A stretch of DNA of 64,000 bases, taken from assembly GCF_026768455.1 (NCBI RefSeq), contig NZ_JAPPVQ010000007.1, positions 1-64,000 of the forward strand, read 5' to 3'. The stretch's first letter is position 1, and each line of letters starts with the position of its first letter. Positions 15,787 through 24,593 of this stretch are shown piece after piece. This DNA comes from Candidatus Nitrosotenuis cloacae. Lineage in GTDB: Archaea > Thermoproteota > Nitrososphaeria > Nitrososphaerales > Nitrosopumilaceae. The notes beneath the pieces are model-generated. The model did not search any database and had not been told where the DNA came from. It was given only the letters and a program-made list of their open reading frames with translations. The position numbers and the translations under genes are program-made.

Positions 15787-16821
15787 TCACATCTCGGGTT
15801 CTATTCCCTTTGCGATTCGCAGCGCATCCACCAGGCCGTCCGCATACCCTATGCTAAGTATTGCAAGCTCGTCCTTTCCCTGCTCAAAGAACCTTTCTGC
15901 GTCTCTGATGTACAGCTCTGCGTTCTCCAAGACGCTTGCAAACTCTTTTGTGTCCTTGTAGTGCGGGGCAATCTGCTCAAGAGCACGTCTGACCATTGGA
16001 ACGTATTTTTTCATCATCTGTGCGGATATCTTTTGTATCTTTGACGTGTTGTCTTCTGGCGCATCGACGCATCTTGCAAACGCCTTGAGCGCGTCCGATT
16101 CCGTAAAATGCATCGTGCCCGGAATGATTATGGTGTGCGGCGCTTCTCCAAAGTCCTCGTTTAACATGCTGCCTATATTTCCCGCCGTTATGCTCTGATT
16201 GGGAAATCCTATTCTTGACGCAACTATTGCATACGTGGAATCTGAGATCGCCTTTCTTGCCTGCTCTTTTTCTGCCGCAAGCAGGCTCTCAAACGCCGCT
16301 ACTGGTTCCAGAAAAAAGCTCTTGTTCTGGTTGTATTCTAGGAGGACGACGGTGTGGTTTCCAAGCTTTAGGTTCTCAAATATGGTATAGTATGCCGTGG
16401 TGGAAGGTATGGTGCTCATTATGGTCACCGTCTTTCCCACCTTGTAGTAGTGGAGGCCGCACTCGCCAATCAGCGACGTGAGTGCAGATGATGCATGTAT
16501 TGTGTCCGTCTTGATGCCCTGCTGGATCGCCCTGACTCGCAGCTCGATGTGGGTCGTTGCAATGTATGGGTCCCCATATGACAGCAGGACCGTGTTTTTT
16601 TCCTTTGCCGTCTCTAGTATCTCGCGTCCGTCCTCTACAAGCCAGCGGGGGCCTAGCTTGAACTCGCCGCGTACTAGTTCTCGTATTTTTTGCGTCTCCG
16701 CATCAGTTATTGGACTTGTGAACTGCTCAAGATACACCACATCTGACTCTGAGACTATCTTTTGCGCTCTAGCTGAGAGCGAATCCGGACCAGTTATTCC
16801 AAGACCTATGAACCAGAGCAT
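15787..16821 (-). CDS. dphB: Diphthine synthase fused to a DUF357 domain
   Basis: A 344-residue protein. Residues 1-250 are the SAM-dependent tetrapyrrole-methylase fold of DphB: MLWFIGLGITGPDSLSARA, LLSYGDPYIATTHIELR and SSALTSLIGECGLHYYKVG are diagnostic. DphB methylates the modified His of elongation factor 2 during diphthamide synthesis. Normal DphB has about 260 residues; the extra C-terminal 85 or so (ISAQMMKKYVPMVRRAL to the end) resemble DUF357, a small archaeal helical domain. The frame is open upstream to 16980, but ATG 16821 overlaps the LysK stop by one base (TAATG) and begins the family sequence. Confidence 0.9.
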   Translation of the reverse strand: MLWFIGLGITGPDSLSARAQKIVSESDVVYLEQFTSPITDAETQKIRELVRGEFKLGPRWLVEDGREILETAKEKNTVLLSYGDPYIATTHIELRVRAIQQGIKTDTIHASSALTSLIGECGLHYYKVGKTVTIMSTIPSTTAYYTIFENLKLGNHTVVLLEYNQNKSFFLEPVAAFESLLAAEKEQARKAISDSTYAIVASRIGFPNQSITAGNIGSMLNEDFGEAPHTIIIPGTMHFTESDALKAFARCVDAPEDNTSKIQKISAQMMKKYVPMVRRALEQIAPHYKDTKEFASVLENAELYIRDAERFFEQGKDELAILSIGYADGLVDALRIAKGIEPEM

Positions 16822-17951
16822 TACTTGCTCTTCTTGGAGTCGTCCAGTCTCTTCAAGTGGTGCAGGGTGTTCTTTATGACCTCGATTCCTCGCAAAAACT
16901 CTGATATCGAGACCCGCTCGTCCATCGTGTGAGACGCGTGCGGATCGCCAGGACCGTACGTTACAACTGGGATGTTCCATAATGTGCCAATTACGTTCAT
17001 GTCACCAGTACCTGTCTTCCGGATGAGTGCCGGTCTTGTGTGCTCTACGTCCATCACTCCAAGTGTGAATGCGCGAACAAGCGGTGAGTCCATCGGGGCC
17101 TCAAACGGCTCCGTCTCGTCTATTACAGAATACATTGCCTCGATTCCCTCCCTGTTTGCAAGCTCTGTCACCTTTGTCGCAATCTTTTCACCGACCATCT
17201 TTACGTTCATCGTGACCGGGATTCGAATGTCCATTGTGGTGGTACATTCTTTTGGAGTGACGTTGTGGCTATCGCCTCCCTTTACCTCAGTTATGGTGCA
17301 TGTGAGCATCATTCCCTTTGACTTACCCTCCTGGTTTGACTCTAGGTGGTTTTTGAGCTCCATTGTGAATTTCATGGATTCTTCGATTGCGTTTCTTGCA
17401 AGCCATGGTGCAGACGCGTGGGCCGAGTCTCCCACGTTTACCTTTAGGTTGATTGCAATTCTCCCCTTGTATGCGATTGTAACGTTCCTGATGCCGCTTG
17501 GCTCGCCAAACACCGCATAGTCGACGTCGAGCTTTTGCTTTGTGAGATTTTTAATTCCGGTCGCGTTTCCCTCCTCGTCGACTGCGCCAACAAAGATTAT
17601 CGTCCCGTTGTTCTTCTGAAGTGTGGCAGCTGCTAGCAGCATTGCAATTAGCGGTGCCTTTGCGTCGGACGCGCCGCGTCCGTACAAAAAGTCGCCCTCC
17701 TTGCGTACCTTTACCTTTCCTGGAACTGTATCCATATGTCCGCACAGCAGGACCCGGGGCGTGCCTGAGCCAATCTGGGCAATGAGGTTTCCTACCTCGT
17801 CGGTGCGTATATTCTCAAATCCCAAGTCGTCGCACTTGTCTGCCAGGTATTCTGCCATCGGTTTTTCTGAAAGTGACGGCGTGTACAGTCGCAGTGCCTT
17901 TTCTAGCATCTTTACTGAGAACCTTGGGGTAATTGTAAATGACGAGTCCAT
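16821..17951 (-). CDS. lysK: LysW-lysine/ornithine hydrolase (M20 peptidase)
   Basis: A 376-residue M20-family metallopeptidase. Zinc-site motifs CGHMDTVPG, GRGASDAKAP, VDEEGNATG and FGEPSG are visible in order. In LysW pathways this enzyme releases lysine (and in bifunctional systems ornithine) from the carrier protein. The gene directly follows the ATP-grasp ligase and LysW genes, which supports this over an ordinary acetylornithine or succinyl-diaminopimelate deacylase. It is the only such deacylase in the locus, so it probably serves both branches. Confidence 0.9.
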   Translation of the reverse strand: MDSSFTITPRFSVKMLEKALRLYTPSLSEKPMAEYLADKCDDLGFENIRTDEVGNLIAQIGSGTPRVLLCGHMDTVPGKVKVRKEGDFLYGRGASDAKAPLIAMLLAAATLQKNNGTIIFVGAVDEEGNATGIKNLTKQKLDVDYAVFGEPSGIRNVTIAYKGRIAINLKVNVGDSAHASAPWLARNAIEESMKFTMELKNHLESNQEGKSKGMMLTCTITEVKGGDSHNVTPKECTTTMDIRIPVTMNVKMVGEKIATKVTELANREGIEAMYSVIDETEPFEAPMDSPLVRAFTLGVMDVEHTRPALIRKTGTGDMNVIGTLWNIPVVTYGPGDPHASHTMDERVSISEFLRGIEVIKNTLHHLKRLDDSKKSK

Positions 17952-17952
17952 T

Positions 17953-18798
17953 TTACTTTCCTGAATTTACTGCGTATTCTAATATTTTTCCGGCAATGTC
18001 CACACCTGTGACACGCGCGACGTTTCTGTATTCAGTGGTGTTGTTTATCTCGTGTACCACCAGTCCGCGCTCGTTGCTCTCCATTAGGTCGATTCCAACT
18101 ATCTGGCCCTTGACTGCCTTTGTAGCCTTTAGGCATATCTCCTCAAGCTCCTGCGTTACATTGCATATCTCGGCAGTTCCTCCGAGGTGCGTGTTTGTCT
18201 TCCAGTTCCCGTCGCCGGAATTCCTGTATATTGCGCCTGCCACCTCGTCTCCTATGACTATTGCGCGTATGTCGCGTGGCGGCCTCTGCACGTATTCTTC
18301 CAAATAGTGAATCTGATAAATCGGATACATCTTTTCTCGCTCCTCTATGATTCCCTCTGCTGCCTCGCGGTTGTTTAATTTGGTTACCATTCTTCCCCAG
18401 CTGCCGACGGTCGGCTTTATCACCTTTGGATACCCTATCTTGTCCAGCGCATCAAGTGCCGCGTCCTTTGAGAATGCCGTAGTCACATACGGTGTCTGCA
18501 CTCCTGCGTTTCGAAGAAGCATGTGGGTGAACAGCTTGTTTCCGGCATAGATTCCAGTGTGCAACGAGTTTATCACGTTTGCACCGACTCCCTCGAGTGC
18601 CGCAGTCGCGTGGAGATTTCTGTAATAGCTTACGCATCGCTGCAGTACTGTGCCAAACGGGGCCTTTTTGTCAAGATCTATTACGAGGTTCTTACAGTCC
18701 ACCATCTCGATTTCGATGCCCTTCTTCTTTGCAGATTCTGTTAGGGCCTTTTCTTCAAGTCGTATTGTGTCGTAGAGAACCGTTACTTGCGGGCTCAC
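17953..18798 (-). CDS. lysX: ATP-grasp ligase of the LysW pathway (probable LysX)
   Basis: A 281-residue RimK-like ATP-grasp ligase. GYPKVIKPTVGSWGRMV is the nucleotide-binding loop, and the end (GLVVHEINNTTEYRN) is the conserved substrate/metal segment. LysX joins alpha-aminoadipate to the C-terminal residue of LysW. The paralogue at 23736-24593 is similar in length and order. Position directly after a homocitrate-synthase-like gene and a LysW gene favours the aminoadipate (lysine) branch, but the substrate assignment between the two paralogues is inferred from neighbours. The GTG start shares its first base with the last base of the LysW1 Gln codon. Confidence 0.88.
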   Translation of the reverse strand: MSPQVTVLYDTIRLEEKALTESAKKKGIEIEMVDCKNLVIDLDKKAPFGTVLQRCVSYYRNLHATAALEGVGANVINSLHTGIYAGNKLFTHMLLRNAGVQTPYVTTAFSKDAALDALDKIGYPKVIKPTVGSWGRMVTKLNNREAAEGIIEEREKMYPIYQIHYLEEYVQRPPRDIRAIVIGDEVAGAIYRNSGDGNWKTNTHLGGTAEICNVTQELEEICLKATKAVKGQIVGIDLMESNERGLVVHEINNTTEYRNVARVTGVDIAGKILEYAVNSGK

Positions 18799-18962
18799 TG
18801 ACCCCAGTCCTCTCCAACGCTCTGGGCCGGTTTTAGCCCAAATCCGTCGGACGATTTTACAATCTCAAAGCTTGCTCCGCAATCAGGACACGTCACAAGT
18901 TCGCCTTCGAGGGCGTCGCTTGGAACGGATATGTCGGAGTCACATTCTGCACATTTTGCCAT
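18795..18962 (-). CDS. lysW: LysW-type amino-group carrier protein 1, ending in Gln
   Basis: A 55-residue carrier. Two CxxC zinc knuckles (CAEC and CPDC) and the acidic tail GEDWG identify LysW. In characterised LysW the last residue is Glu and its side-chain carboxylate carries the amino acid. Here the last codon is CAG (Gln), immediately before TGA; the second LysW at 24594-24761 ends in Glu as expected. The start is ATG 18962, one base after the previous gene; an upstream in-frame codon would add 9 residues without family support. Confidence 0.9.
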   Translation of the reverse strand: MAKCAECDSDISVPSDALEGELVTCPDCGASFEIVKSSDGFGLKPAQSVGEDWGQ

Positions 18963-18963
18963 G

Positions 18964-20145
18964 TTATTCCTTACTGCCCTTTGAGTCATTAATTATCTTT
19001 CTTTCAAGCTTGCTGTCTAGTGGGATCTCAAGGAGGTCGCCCATTCTGAGGTTTTTAAGCCCAAGAGCCACTGCCTTTGCCTGCTCGTCGTTCTTTTCCA
19101 GCCCCAGTATTGACATCAGGTACGCAGAGCCTGTCTTTCCTGCAAGCTCGCCAAACACTATTCTGCGCCTGTTTCCTACCACGCGCGGCGGAATCGGCTC
19201 ATATGCTGCCGGATTTCGAAGTATGGCCGCAAGGTGCGTTCCTGCCTTGTGCTTGTATGCGGTAGGTCCGACGATTGGCTTTGAGTCGTACGGCGGAATT
19301 CCTGTATATTCCTCGATTAATCTTGAAAGGTCCGTTAGCATGTCCAGTCTGAAGTCGTTTGGTGAGCGGTACAGGTAAGTCATTGCGACTGCCACCTCTG
19401 CAAGGGAGGGGATTCCGGTCCTCTCTCCGATTCCGTCTATCGTGGTGTGTATCTGCTCTGCTCCCGCATCTATTCCAGCAAATGCGTTTGCGACTGCAAA
19501 TCCCATGTCGTTGTGGCAGTGGACATCCAGTGGCACCTTGATCTTCTCGTGTATCATCTTGACAAAGTTGTACATTCCCCTCGGCCTCATGACGCCGACC
19601 GTGTCAGGCAGGCTTATCCTGTCGACTCCTGCCTCTTCGATTGCCTTGCACATCTTTAGGAGGAACTCGGGGTCGGCCCTGCTTCCATCCTCTACTGTAA
19701 ATCTCATCTTTAATCCGTGGGCCTTTGCGTACTCGACAGTCTCCACTGCACGCCGCATCGCCTCCTCACGCGTGATTCTAAGCTTGTCCTTTAGGTGAAT
19801 GTCTGAAATTCCAAGGTATGTTGCAGTCCACTTTGGGTCGCACTTTAACGCCACGTCGACGTCCTCCTTTAGTGCGCGAACGTGCGCTACGATGTCTGCC
19901 TTTAGTCCCTGCTTTATGATCGTCTTTGTTGCCTCAAAGTGGTCCTCTGATACTACGGGTGATATCTCGATCTGGTCGACTCCGAAATAGTCAAGCATCC
20001 ATGCAATCTGGATTCTCTGCTTGTTGGTAAATGTGACACCTGGGTGCTGCTCTCCCTCCCTGAGGGTGCTATCAAGCACGCGTATCTTTCGCGGCTTTTT
20101 GTCATACTCGTTCCACAGGTGCGCGTAGTAATTCGGATCACTCAT
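18964..20145 (-). CDS. Homocitrate synthase-like/2-isopropylmalate synthase family
   Basis: A 393-residue member of the HMGL/LeuA family. LDSTLREGEQHPGVTFTNKQRIQIA is the N-terminal catalytic Arg/Asp region, and HCHNDMGFAVANAFAGIDAGAEQIHTTIDGIGERTG has the metal-binding HxH and active-site elements. It is shorter than LeuA and lacks the C-terminal regulatory domain. It is the first gene of the LysW1-LysX-LysK run, so homocitrate synthase, the entry step of the aminoadipate lysine route, is the best assignment; isopropylmalate or citramalate synthase remain possible. Confidence 0.82.
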   Translation of the reverse strand: MSDPNYYAHLWNEYDKKPRKIRVLDSTLREGEQHPGVTFTNKQRIQIAWMLDYFGVDQIEISPVVSEDHFEATKTIIKQGLKADIVAHVRALKEDVDVALKCDPKWTATYLGISDIHLKDKLRITREEAMRRAVETVEYAKAHGLKMRFTVEDGSRADPEFLLKMCKAIEEAGVDRISLPDTVGVMRPRGMYNFVKMIHEKIKVPLDVHCHNDMGFAVANAFAGIDAGAEQIHTTIDGIGERTGIPSLAEVAVAMTYLYRSPNDFRLDMLTDLSRLIEEYTGIPPYDSKPIVGPTAYKHKAGTHLAAILRNPAAYEPIPPRVVGNRRRIVFGELAGKTGSAYLMSILGLEKNDEQAKAVALGLKNLRMGDLLEIPLDSKLERKIINDSKGSKE

Positions 20146-20261
20146 TGCTGAATTAGCAATGTTTTGGACCTGTTATAAAGATAATCGTACTAGAAACGGC
20201 ATAAATCGGACAATATCGGTTCGTTTTTAGGCTTAATGCAGAACGGCGAGTTCGATTTTCG

Positions 20262-20681
20262 CTATACCACGTCACGCAGTATGATTACCGTGTTGGTGTC
20301 GGAGACTCCCTGCACCTTTCGCAGCTGGTCTATTGAGCCGTTTATCTCAGTGATGTTTGGCGCAGAAATTATCACCGCAATGTCGTACTGGCCTGTTATC
20401 TCGTAGACTATCTTTACGCCTTCCAGCTTTGTGAGCCTGGCGGACACCTTTGATGTGTCCATTGACGACTCTACTGATATTAGCACGATTGCCTTTGTCG
20501 AGTTTTGCTCGCCAATCTCGACTGTGAACTTCTTTATGACCTGGCCGTCTATGAGGTTCTTGACCCTGCGCCTTACTGCCGATTCTGAGAGCTTTAGCTT
20601 TTTGCCAATGTCTACAAACGACTCCCTAGAGTCCTCCTTTAGGATCTTTAGTATCTCGTCGTCAATCTTGTCCTTGTGCAT
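20262..20681 (-). CDS. Lrp/AsnC-family regulator (LysM-like by position)
   Basis: A 139-residue Lrp/AsnC protein: helix-turn-helix at residues 5-60 (LKEDSRESFVDIGKKLKLSESAVRRRVKNLIDG) followed by a RAM ligand-binding domain (IVLISVESSMDTSKVSARLTKLEGVKIVYEITGQYDIAVII). ATG 20681 overlaps the end of the aminotransferase gene by 20 bases; an earlier start would deepen the overlap. In Sulfolobus the Lrp protein LysM controls the lysine cluster in response to lysine, and this gene ends the arginine/lysine operon here, so a similar role is likely. Confidence 0.88.
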   Translation of the reverse strand: MHKDKIDDEILKILKEDSRESFVDIGKKLKLSESAVRRRVKNLIDGQVIKKFTVEIGEQNSTKAIVLISVESSMDTSKVSARLTKLEGVKIVYEITGQYDIAVIISAPNITEINGSIDQLRKVQGVSDTNTVIILRDVV

Positions 20682-21852
20682 TCTTTTTCCTCTCTGCCTC
20701 TCTAGTAAATAACTTGTCAAGTACCTCTAATACTTTGTTGACCTGCGCCTCCGTCATCACAAGTGGCGGCAGGAATCGCAGTATGTTTCTACCAGAGTAC
20801 AGCAGCAAGACCCCCTCCGATATTCCGTCAAACAAAATGTCCTTTACCTCAAACTTCATCTCGACTCCAATCATCATCCCTTTGCCCCTTACCTCGCGTA
20901 TAATGTTGTGTTTTTGCTTTAGCTTCTCCAGCCCCTCCATGAGGATCTGCCCAATTCTTGCGGCGTTTGCTATGAGGCCGTCCTGTGTAAGTGCCTGCAG
21001 CGTTGCAATTCCTGCTGCGCATGAGAGCGGGTTTCCGCCAAACGTGGACGAGTGCTCACCCTTGCTCATAGCCGCAAGTATCTCGGGCTTTACTAGCGTG
21101 GCGCTCATCGGCACGCCGCCTGCGATTCCCTTTGCAAGGCACATGATATCTGGCGCCGTGTTCCAGTGGTCGCACGCCCACATCTTGCCTGTCCTGCCAA
21201 GTCCTGCCTGAATCTCGTCAAAGATGAGGAGGATTCCGTTTTCGTCGCAGAGCTTTCTTACGTCCTGCAGGAATCCGTCTGGAGCCACATTGATTCCGCC
21301 CTCGCCCTGTATTGGCTCCATTATGATAAATGCGGTGTCCTTGTCTATCTTGGAGCGGAGCGTCTCAATGTCGCCAAACGGAGAGAACGTCGGCTTTTCC
21401 ACTAGGGGCATGAATGCCTTTCTGTATTTTGGATTGAATGTAATTGATAGTGCACCCATTGATTTTCCATGGTAGGAACCATTCATTGCTATCATGCCTG
21501 ACTTGCCGGTATACTTTCTTGCAAACTTTATCGCAGCCTCCACTGCCTCAGTCCCGCTGTTTCCAAGGTGCACGTTTGTGAGCCCCTTTGGTGCAAGCTT
21601 GATGAGGTTCTCAAGGAACTCCTCGCGGGTCTTGTTGTACAGGGATGTGTGTACTGTGATTATCTTGTCAAGCTGGTTTTTCAGCGCCGAGACGACTCGC
21701 GGGTTTCTGTGTCCGACCAGCGCCACGCCGTATCCGCCCATGCAATCGATGTACTCTTTGTTGTTGATGTCCCAGACTAGGGCCCCATCTCCTTTTTCGA
21801 TTGTGACTGGGAATCTCTGGTAGAGACTACCTAGGAAATCATCTTCTGTCAT
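20662..21852 (-). CDS. lysJ: LysW-aminoadipate semialdehyde/glutamate semialdehyde aminotransferase
   Basis: A 396-residue class III PLP aminotransferase of the ArgD/LysJ type. The PLP lysine is in CLAKGIAGGVPMSA, FDEIQAGLGRTGKMWA precedes it, and STFGGNPLSCAAG follows; all are standard. It converts the LysW-bound semialdehyde to the amine (LysW-lysine or LysW-ornithine). Only one such gene is present beside the two ligases, so a dual role is expected. It overlaps the kinase gene by 4 bases (ATGA). Confidence 0.92.
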   Translation of the reverse strand: MTEDDFLGSLYQRFPVTIEKGDGALVWDINNKEYIDCMGGYGVALVGHRNPRVVSALKNQLDKIITVHTSLYNKTREEFLENLIKLAPKGLTNVHLGNSGTEAVEAAIKFARKYTGKSGMIAMNGSYHGKSMGALSITFNPKYRKAFMPLVEKPTFSPFGDIETLRSKIDKDTAFIIMEPIQGEGGINVAPDGFLQDVRKLCDENGILLIFDEIQAGLGRTGKMWACDHWNTAPDIMCLAKGIAGGVPMSATLVKPEILAAMSKGEHSSTFGGNPLSCAAGIATLQALTQDGLIANAARIGQILMEGLEKLKQKHNIIREVRGKGMMIGVEMKFEVKDILFDGISEGVLLLYSGRNILRFLPPLVMTEAQVNKVLEVLDKLFTREAERKKNAQGQD

Positions 21853-22649
21853 TTGGAAATTACCGTGCAGTTTTGGTGAGATATTGCCGAGGATATAGGA
21901 TTTTCCCGCTGGCCATTGGCAATGAGTGCCTCCTTGACGCCCATGTCAAGTGCCTCTGTTGCGGCCAGGATCTTTTTCTCCATGCCAAAGCCGACCTTTG
22001 GTCGTATCTCCTTTGCCTCCGCGTTTGTCATGTTGTGGACCACCTTTTCGTTCATCAAAAGCCCGTCCACGTTTGTCAAAAATAGTATCTTGTCGCTTTG
22101 AATGGCACCTGCCACGTTTGCAGCCGCCCTGTCTCCGTCTATGTTCAGAAAATCAAACTCTTTGCTTATTGCAATTGGCGAGATTACCGGCGTGTACCCA
22201 TTTTCCAGGAGCATCTTGAGCAGCGCCCCGTTTACCTCCGTGACCTTTCCTGTGTATCCTCCGTCGATTACCTGCTTTCGGCCCTTTTCGTTCACTATTA
22301 CCAGCTTGTCCTTTCTTTCTGCCAGGAATATCCTTCCGTCAACTCCACTCAGGCCGATTGCGTTGATGCCGTGCTTTTGCAGCATCTGCACTATGTTCTT
22401 GTTTATCTTTCCTGACATCACCATGGTAAAGATCTCAGCAGTCTCCTTATCCGTGTATCTTGACTTGATTCCGCTTGGGGAGACTACGAACTTTGGCTCC
22501 TTTCCCATTATCTCGCAAGTTCTGGTTACCTCCTTTCCGCCCCCGTGCACCAGTATGACTCCCTCGCTTTCTGCAACTTTTTTTATGTCAGGTATGGTTG
22601 ATGGGTGAAGATTTTCTACTACGCTTCCGCCGATCTTGATTGTAATCAT
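21849..22649 (-). CDS. lysZ: LysW-aminoadipate/glutamate kinase
   Basis: A 266-residue amino-acid kinase of the ArgB/LysZ family: MITIKIGGSVVEN and VILVHGGGKEVT make the phosphate-binding N-terminus, and FLTNVDGLLMNEKVVHNMT plus FGMEKKILAATEAL the C-terminal nucleotide site. It phosphorylates the carrier-bound acid. It follows the reductase by 3 bases and overlaps the aminotransferase by 4, so all three are one translation unit. Confidence 0.92.
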   Translation of the reverse strand: MITIKIGGSVVENLHPSTIPDIKKVAESEGVILVHGGGKEVTRTCEIMGKEPKFVVSPSGIKSRYTDKETAEIFTMVMSGKINKNIVQMLQKHGINAIGLSGVDGRIFLAERKDKLVIVNEKGRKQVIDGGYTGKVTEVNGALLKMLLENGYTPVISPIAISKEFDFLNIDGDRAAANVAGAIQSDKILFLTNVDGLLMNEKVVHNMTNAEAKEIRPKVGFGMEKKILAATEALDMGVKEALIANGQRENPISSAISHQNCTVISK

Positions 22650-22652
22650 TTT

Positions 22653-23708
22653 TTAAACTGGTGTCAGCGGTGAGTATCTGAGTCCGTCCATTTCGTCAAA
22701 GCCTGCCATGATGTTCATGTTCTGAACGGCAGAGCCTGCGGCGCCCTTCATCAGGTTGTCTGATGCGGACAGTGCAACTAGTCTGTGATTGTCTTCGTCA
22801 ATGTCAAATCCGATGTCGCAGAAATTGGAGCCGACGACAAACTTGGGGTCTGGGAACTTGTAGAGGCCCTTCTTGTCTCGGATTAGTCTGATGAATCTCT
22901 CGTTCTTGTACATGTCCCTGTACACCTTCCACAGTTCCAGCTCGTTCATGTCCTTTAGGAGGAACGTGTGGTTTGTGCATAGTATGCCCCTTACGATGTC
23001 TACTGCGTGAGGGCTCATTGATACGTGAATCTTTTTTCCTGCTATCTCGCTCAGCTCCTGTTCTATCTCGCCTGTGTGTCTGTGCTTTGCAGGCTTGTAC
23101 GGCCTAATTACGCCTGAACGCATTGCGTGGTGTGTTCCTGCCACGCTTCCTGCGCCTGCACCAGATGAGCCGATTTTAGAGTCTACTACAATGTGCTCAG
23201 TGTCGATGAGATTGTTCTTGATTAGAGGTGCAAGTGCAAGCATGGATGTTACTGCCATGCATCCTGGGCATGATACCAGTTGCGCATTTTTTATCTGTTC
23301 TCTGTGGAGTTCTGGGACGCCGAATACTGACTTTGCCAGATAGTCCGGATGCGGGTGCTCCCAGCCGTACCACTTGGTGTATCCTTCCTGGTTGTGCAGT
23401 CTGTAATCTGCTGAAAGGTCCACTACTTTGAGGCCCCTGTCGTAAAGTGCCTTTACTATCTCGGTTGCAGTTCCGTGAGGTACTGCGGTAAAGACGAGAT
23501 CGCACTTGTCGGACATTTTATCATAGTCTAACTCTGAAAACGTCATCTCTGTAAATCCCTTGAGTGCCGGCTGGACTCTGTGTAGGTACTCCCCTACGTG
23601 CTGCCTTGAGGTCACCATTGCGATCTCTACTTTGGGGTGTGTTACCAAAAGACGCAACATCTCTCCGCCCACGTATCCTGATGCTCCGACTACTCCGACT
23701 CTTAACAT
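22653..23708 (-). CDS. lysY: LysW-aminoadipyl/glutamyl-phosphate reductase
   Basis: A 351-residue ArgC/LysY reductase. VGVVGASGYVGGEMLRLL is the NADP-binding loop and SCPGCMAVTSMLALAPL carries the catalytic Cys. SSGAGAGSVAGTHHA and the late HxxxxPHAVDIVRGI region match the family. It reduces the acyl phosphate to the semialdehyde on LysW. Length is normal. Confidence 0.93.
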   Translation of the reverse strand: MLRVGVVGASGYVGGEMLRLLVTHPKVEIAMVTSRQHVGEYLHRVQPALKGFTEMTFSELDYDKMSDKCDLVFTAVPHGTATEIVKALYDRGLKVVDLSADYRLHNQEGYTKWYGWEHPHPDYLAKSVFGVPELHREQIKNAQLVSCPGCMAVTSMLALAPLIKNNLIDTEHIVVDSKIGSSGAGAGSVAGTHHAMRSGVIRPYKPAKHRHTGEIEQELSEIAGKKIHVSMSPHAVDIVRGILCTNHTFLLKDMNELELWKVYRDMYKNERFIRLIRDKKGLYKFPDPKFVVGSNFCDIGFDIDEDNHRLVALSASDNLMKGAAGSAVQNMNIMAGFDEMDGLRYSPLTPV

Positions 23709-23735
23709 ACGCCTTCTCTCGTAAGGTGGTGTAAT

Positions 23736-24593
23736 TTATTTTCTGGCATGATTTAGGGCAAATTCTATCATTTCTTGCGGGATATTCTTCTTTGCAACTC
23801 GTGCAAGTCCCTTGAACTCTACCGTATTATTCACCTCGTGTATTACGAGGCCGCGCTTTTCGTCTTCCATCAGATCGATTCCAAGTATTCCGCCGCCAAC
23901 TGCCCTTGACGCCTTGATGCAGAGGTCCTCCATCTCCTTTGTTATCTCGCAGATCTCCGGATCTCCTCCAAGCGCTATGTTTGTCTTAAAGTCCCCCTGC
24001 GACTTTCTGTACATTGCGGCAATTACGTGATCACCTACTGTTATTGCGCGTATGTCGCGTGGCGGCCTGTTTATCATTTCTTGTAAATAATAGATTCTGT
24101 CGTGCGAGCCGTCCTCTATGTCGCGCATCTCAAGGATTGCCTCTGTCGTGTCCTTGTCGCGCAGGGGCAGTATTCCGCGGCCCCAACTTCCAATTATCGG
24201 CTTTATCACTATCGGGTAGCCTAGTTTCTCAATTAGCCTCATTGCCTCCTCTGACGAGAATGCAAAATGGGTCTTTGGCGTAGGCACGCCATGTTTTTTC
24301 AAAAGTAGTGAGGTTATCATCTTGTTTCCGCACTTTTCTGCGACTGCGTGCGAGTTTACCACCGGAACGTCCATGAACTCTAGGCAGGCAGTAAAGTGCA
24401 GGCCGCGATAATAGCTGACACAGCGCTCCAAGACGACATCACCAAAATCGATGTCGGTCTTCTTGGACTCTGTGCTGAGTTGGGTTATCTTTGCGTCCTG
24501 CATTATTGTATCGTGACCCATCTTGGATGCCTGGTCCTCAAGCATTTTCTCCTCGAGTCGGAGTCTATCAAATACGATACAAACTCTGGACAA
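23736..24593 (-). CDS. argX: ATP-grasp ligase of the LysW pathway (probable ArgX)
   Basis: A 285-residue paralogue of the ligase at 17953-18798, with the same order: GYPIVIKPIIGSWGRGI, REAIRAI-type NRPPRDIRAITVGDHV and terminal GLVIHEVNNTVEFKG. In Sulfolobus, ArgX joins glutamate to LysW for ornithine and arginine synthesis. This copy sits between argG, LysW2 and lysY, so the glutamate (arginine) branch is the better guess. The start is TTG 24593, directly after the LysW2 stop. Confidence 0.87.
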   Translation of the reverse strand: MSRVCIVFDRLRLEEKMLEDQASKMGHDTIMQDAKITQLSTESKKTDIDFGDVVLERCVSYYRGLHFTACLEFMDVPVVNSHAVAEKCGNKMITSLLLKKHGVPTPKTHFAFSSEEAMRLIEKLGYPIVIKPIIGSWGRGILPLRDKDTTEAILEMRDIEDGSHDRIYYLQEMINRPPRDIRAITVGDHVIAAMYRKSQGDFKTNIALGGDPEICEITKEMEDLCIKASRAVGGGILGIDLMEDEKRGLVIHEVNNTVEFKGLARVAKKNIPQEMIEFALNHARK

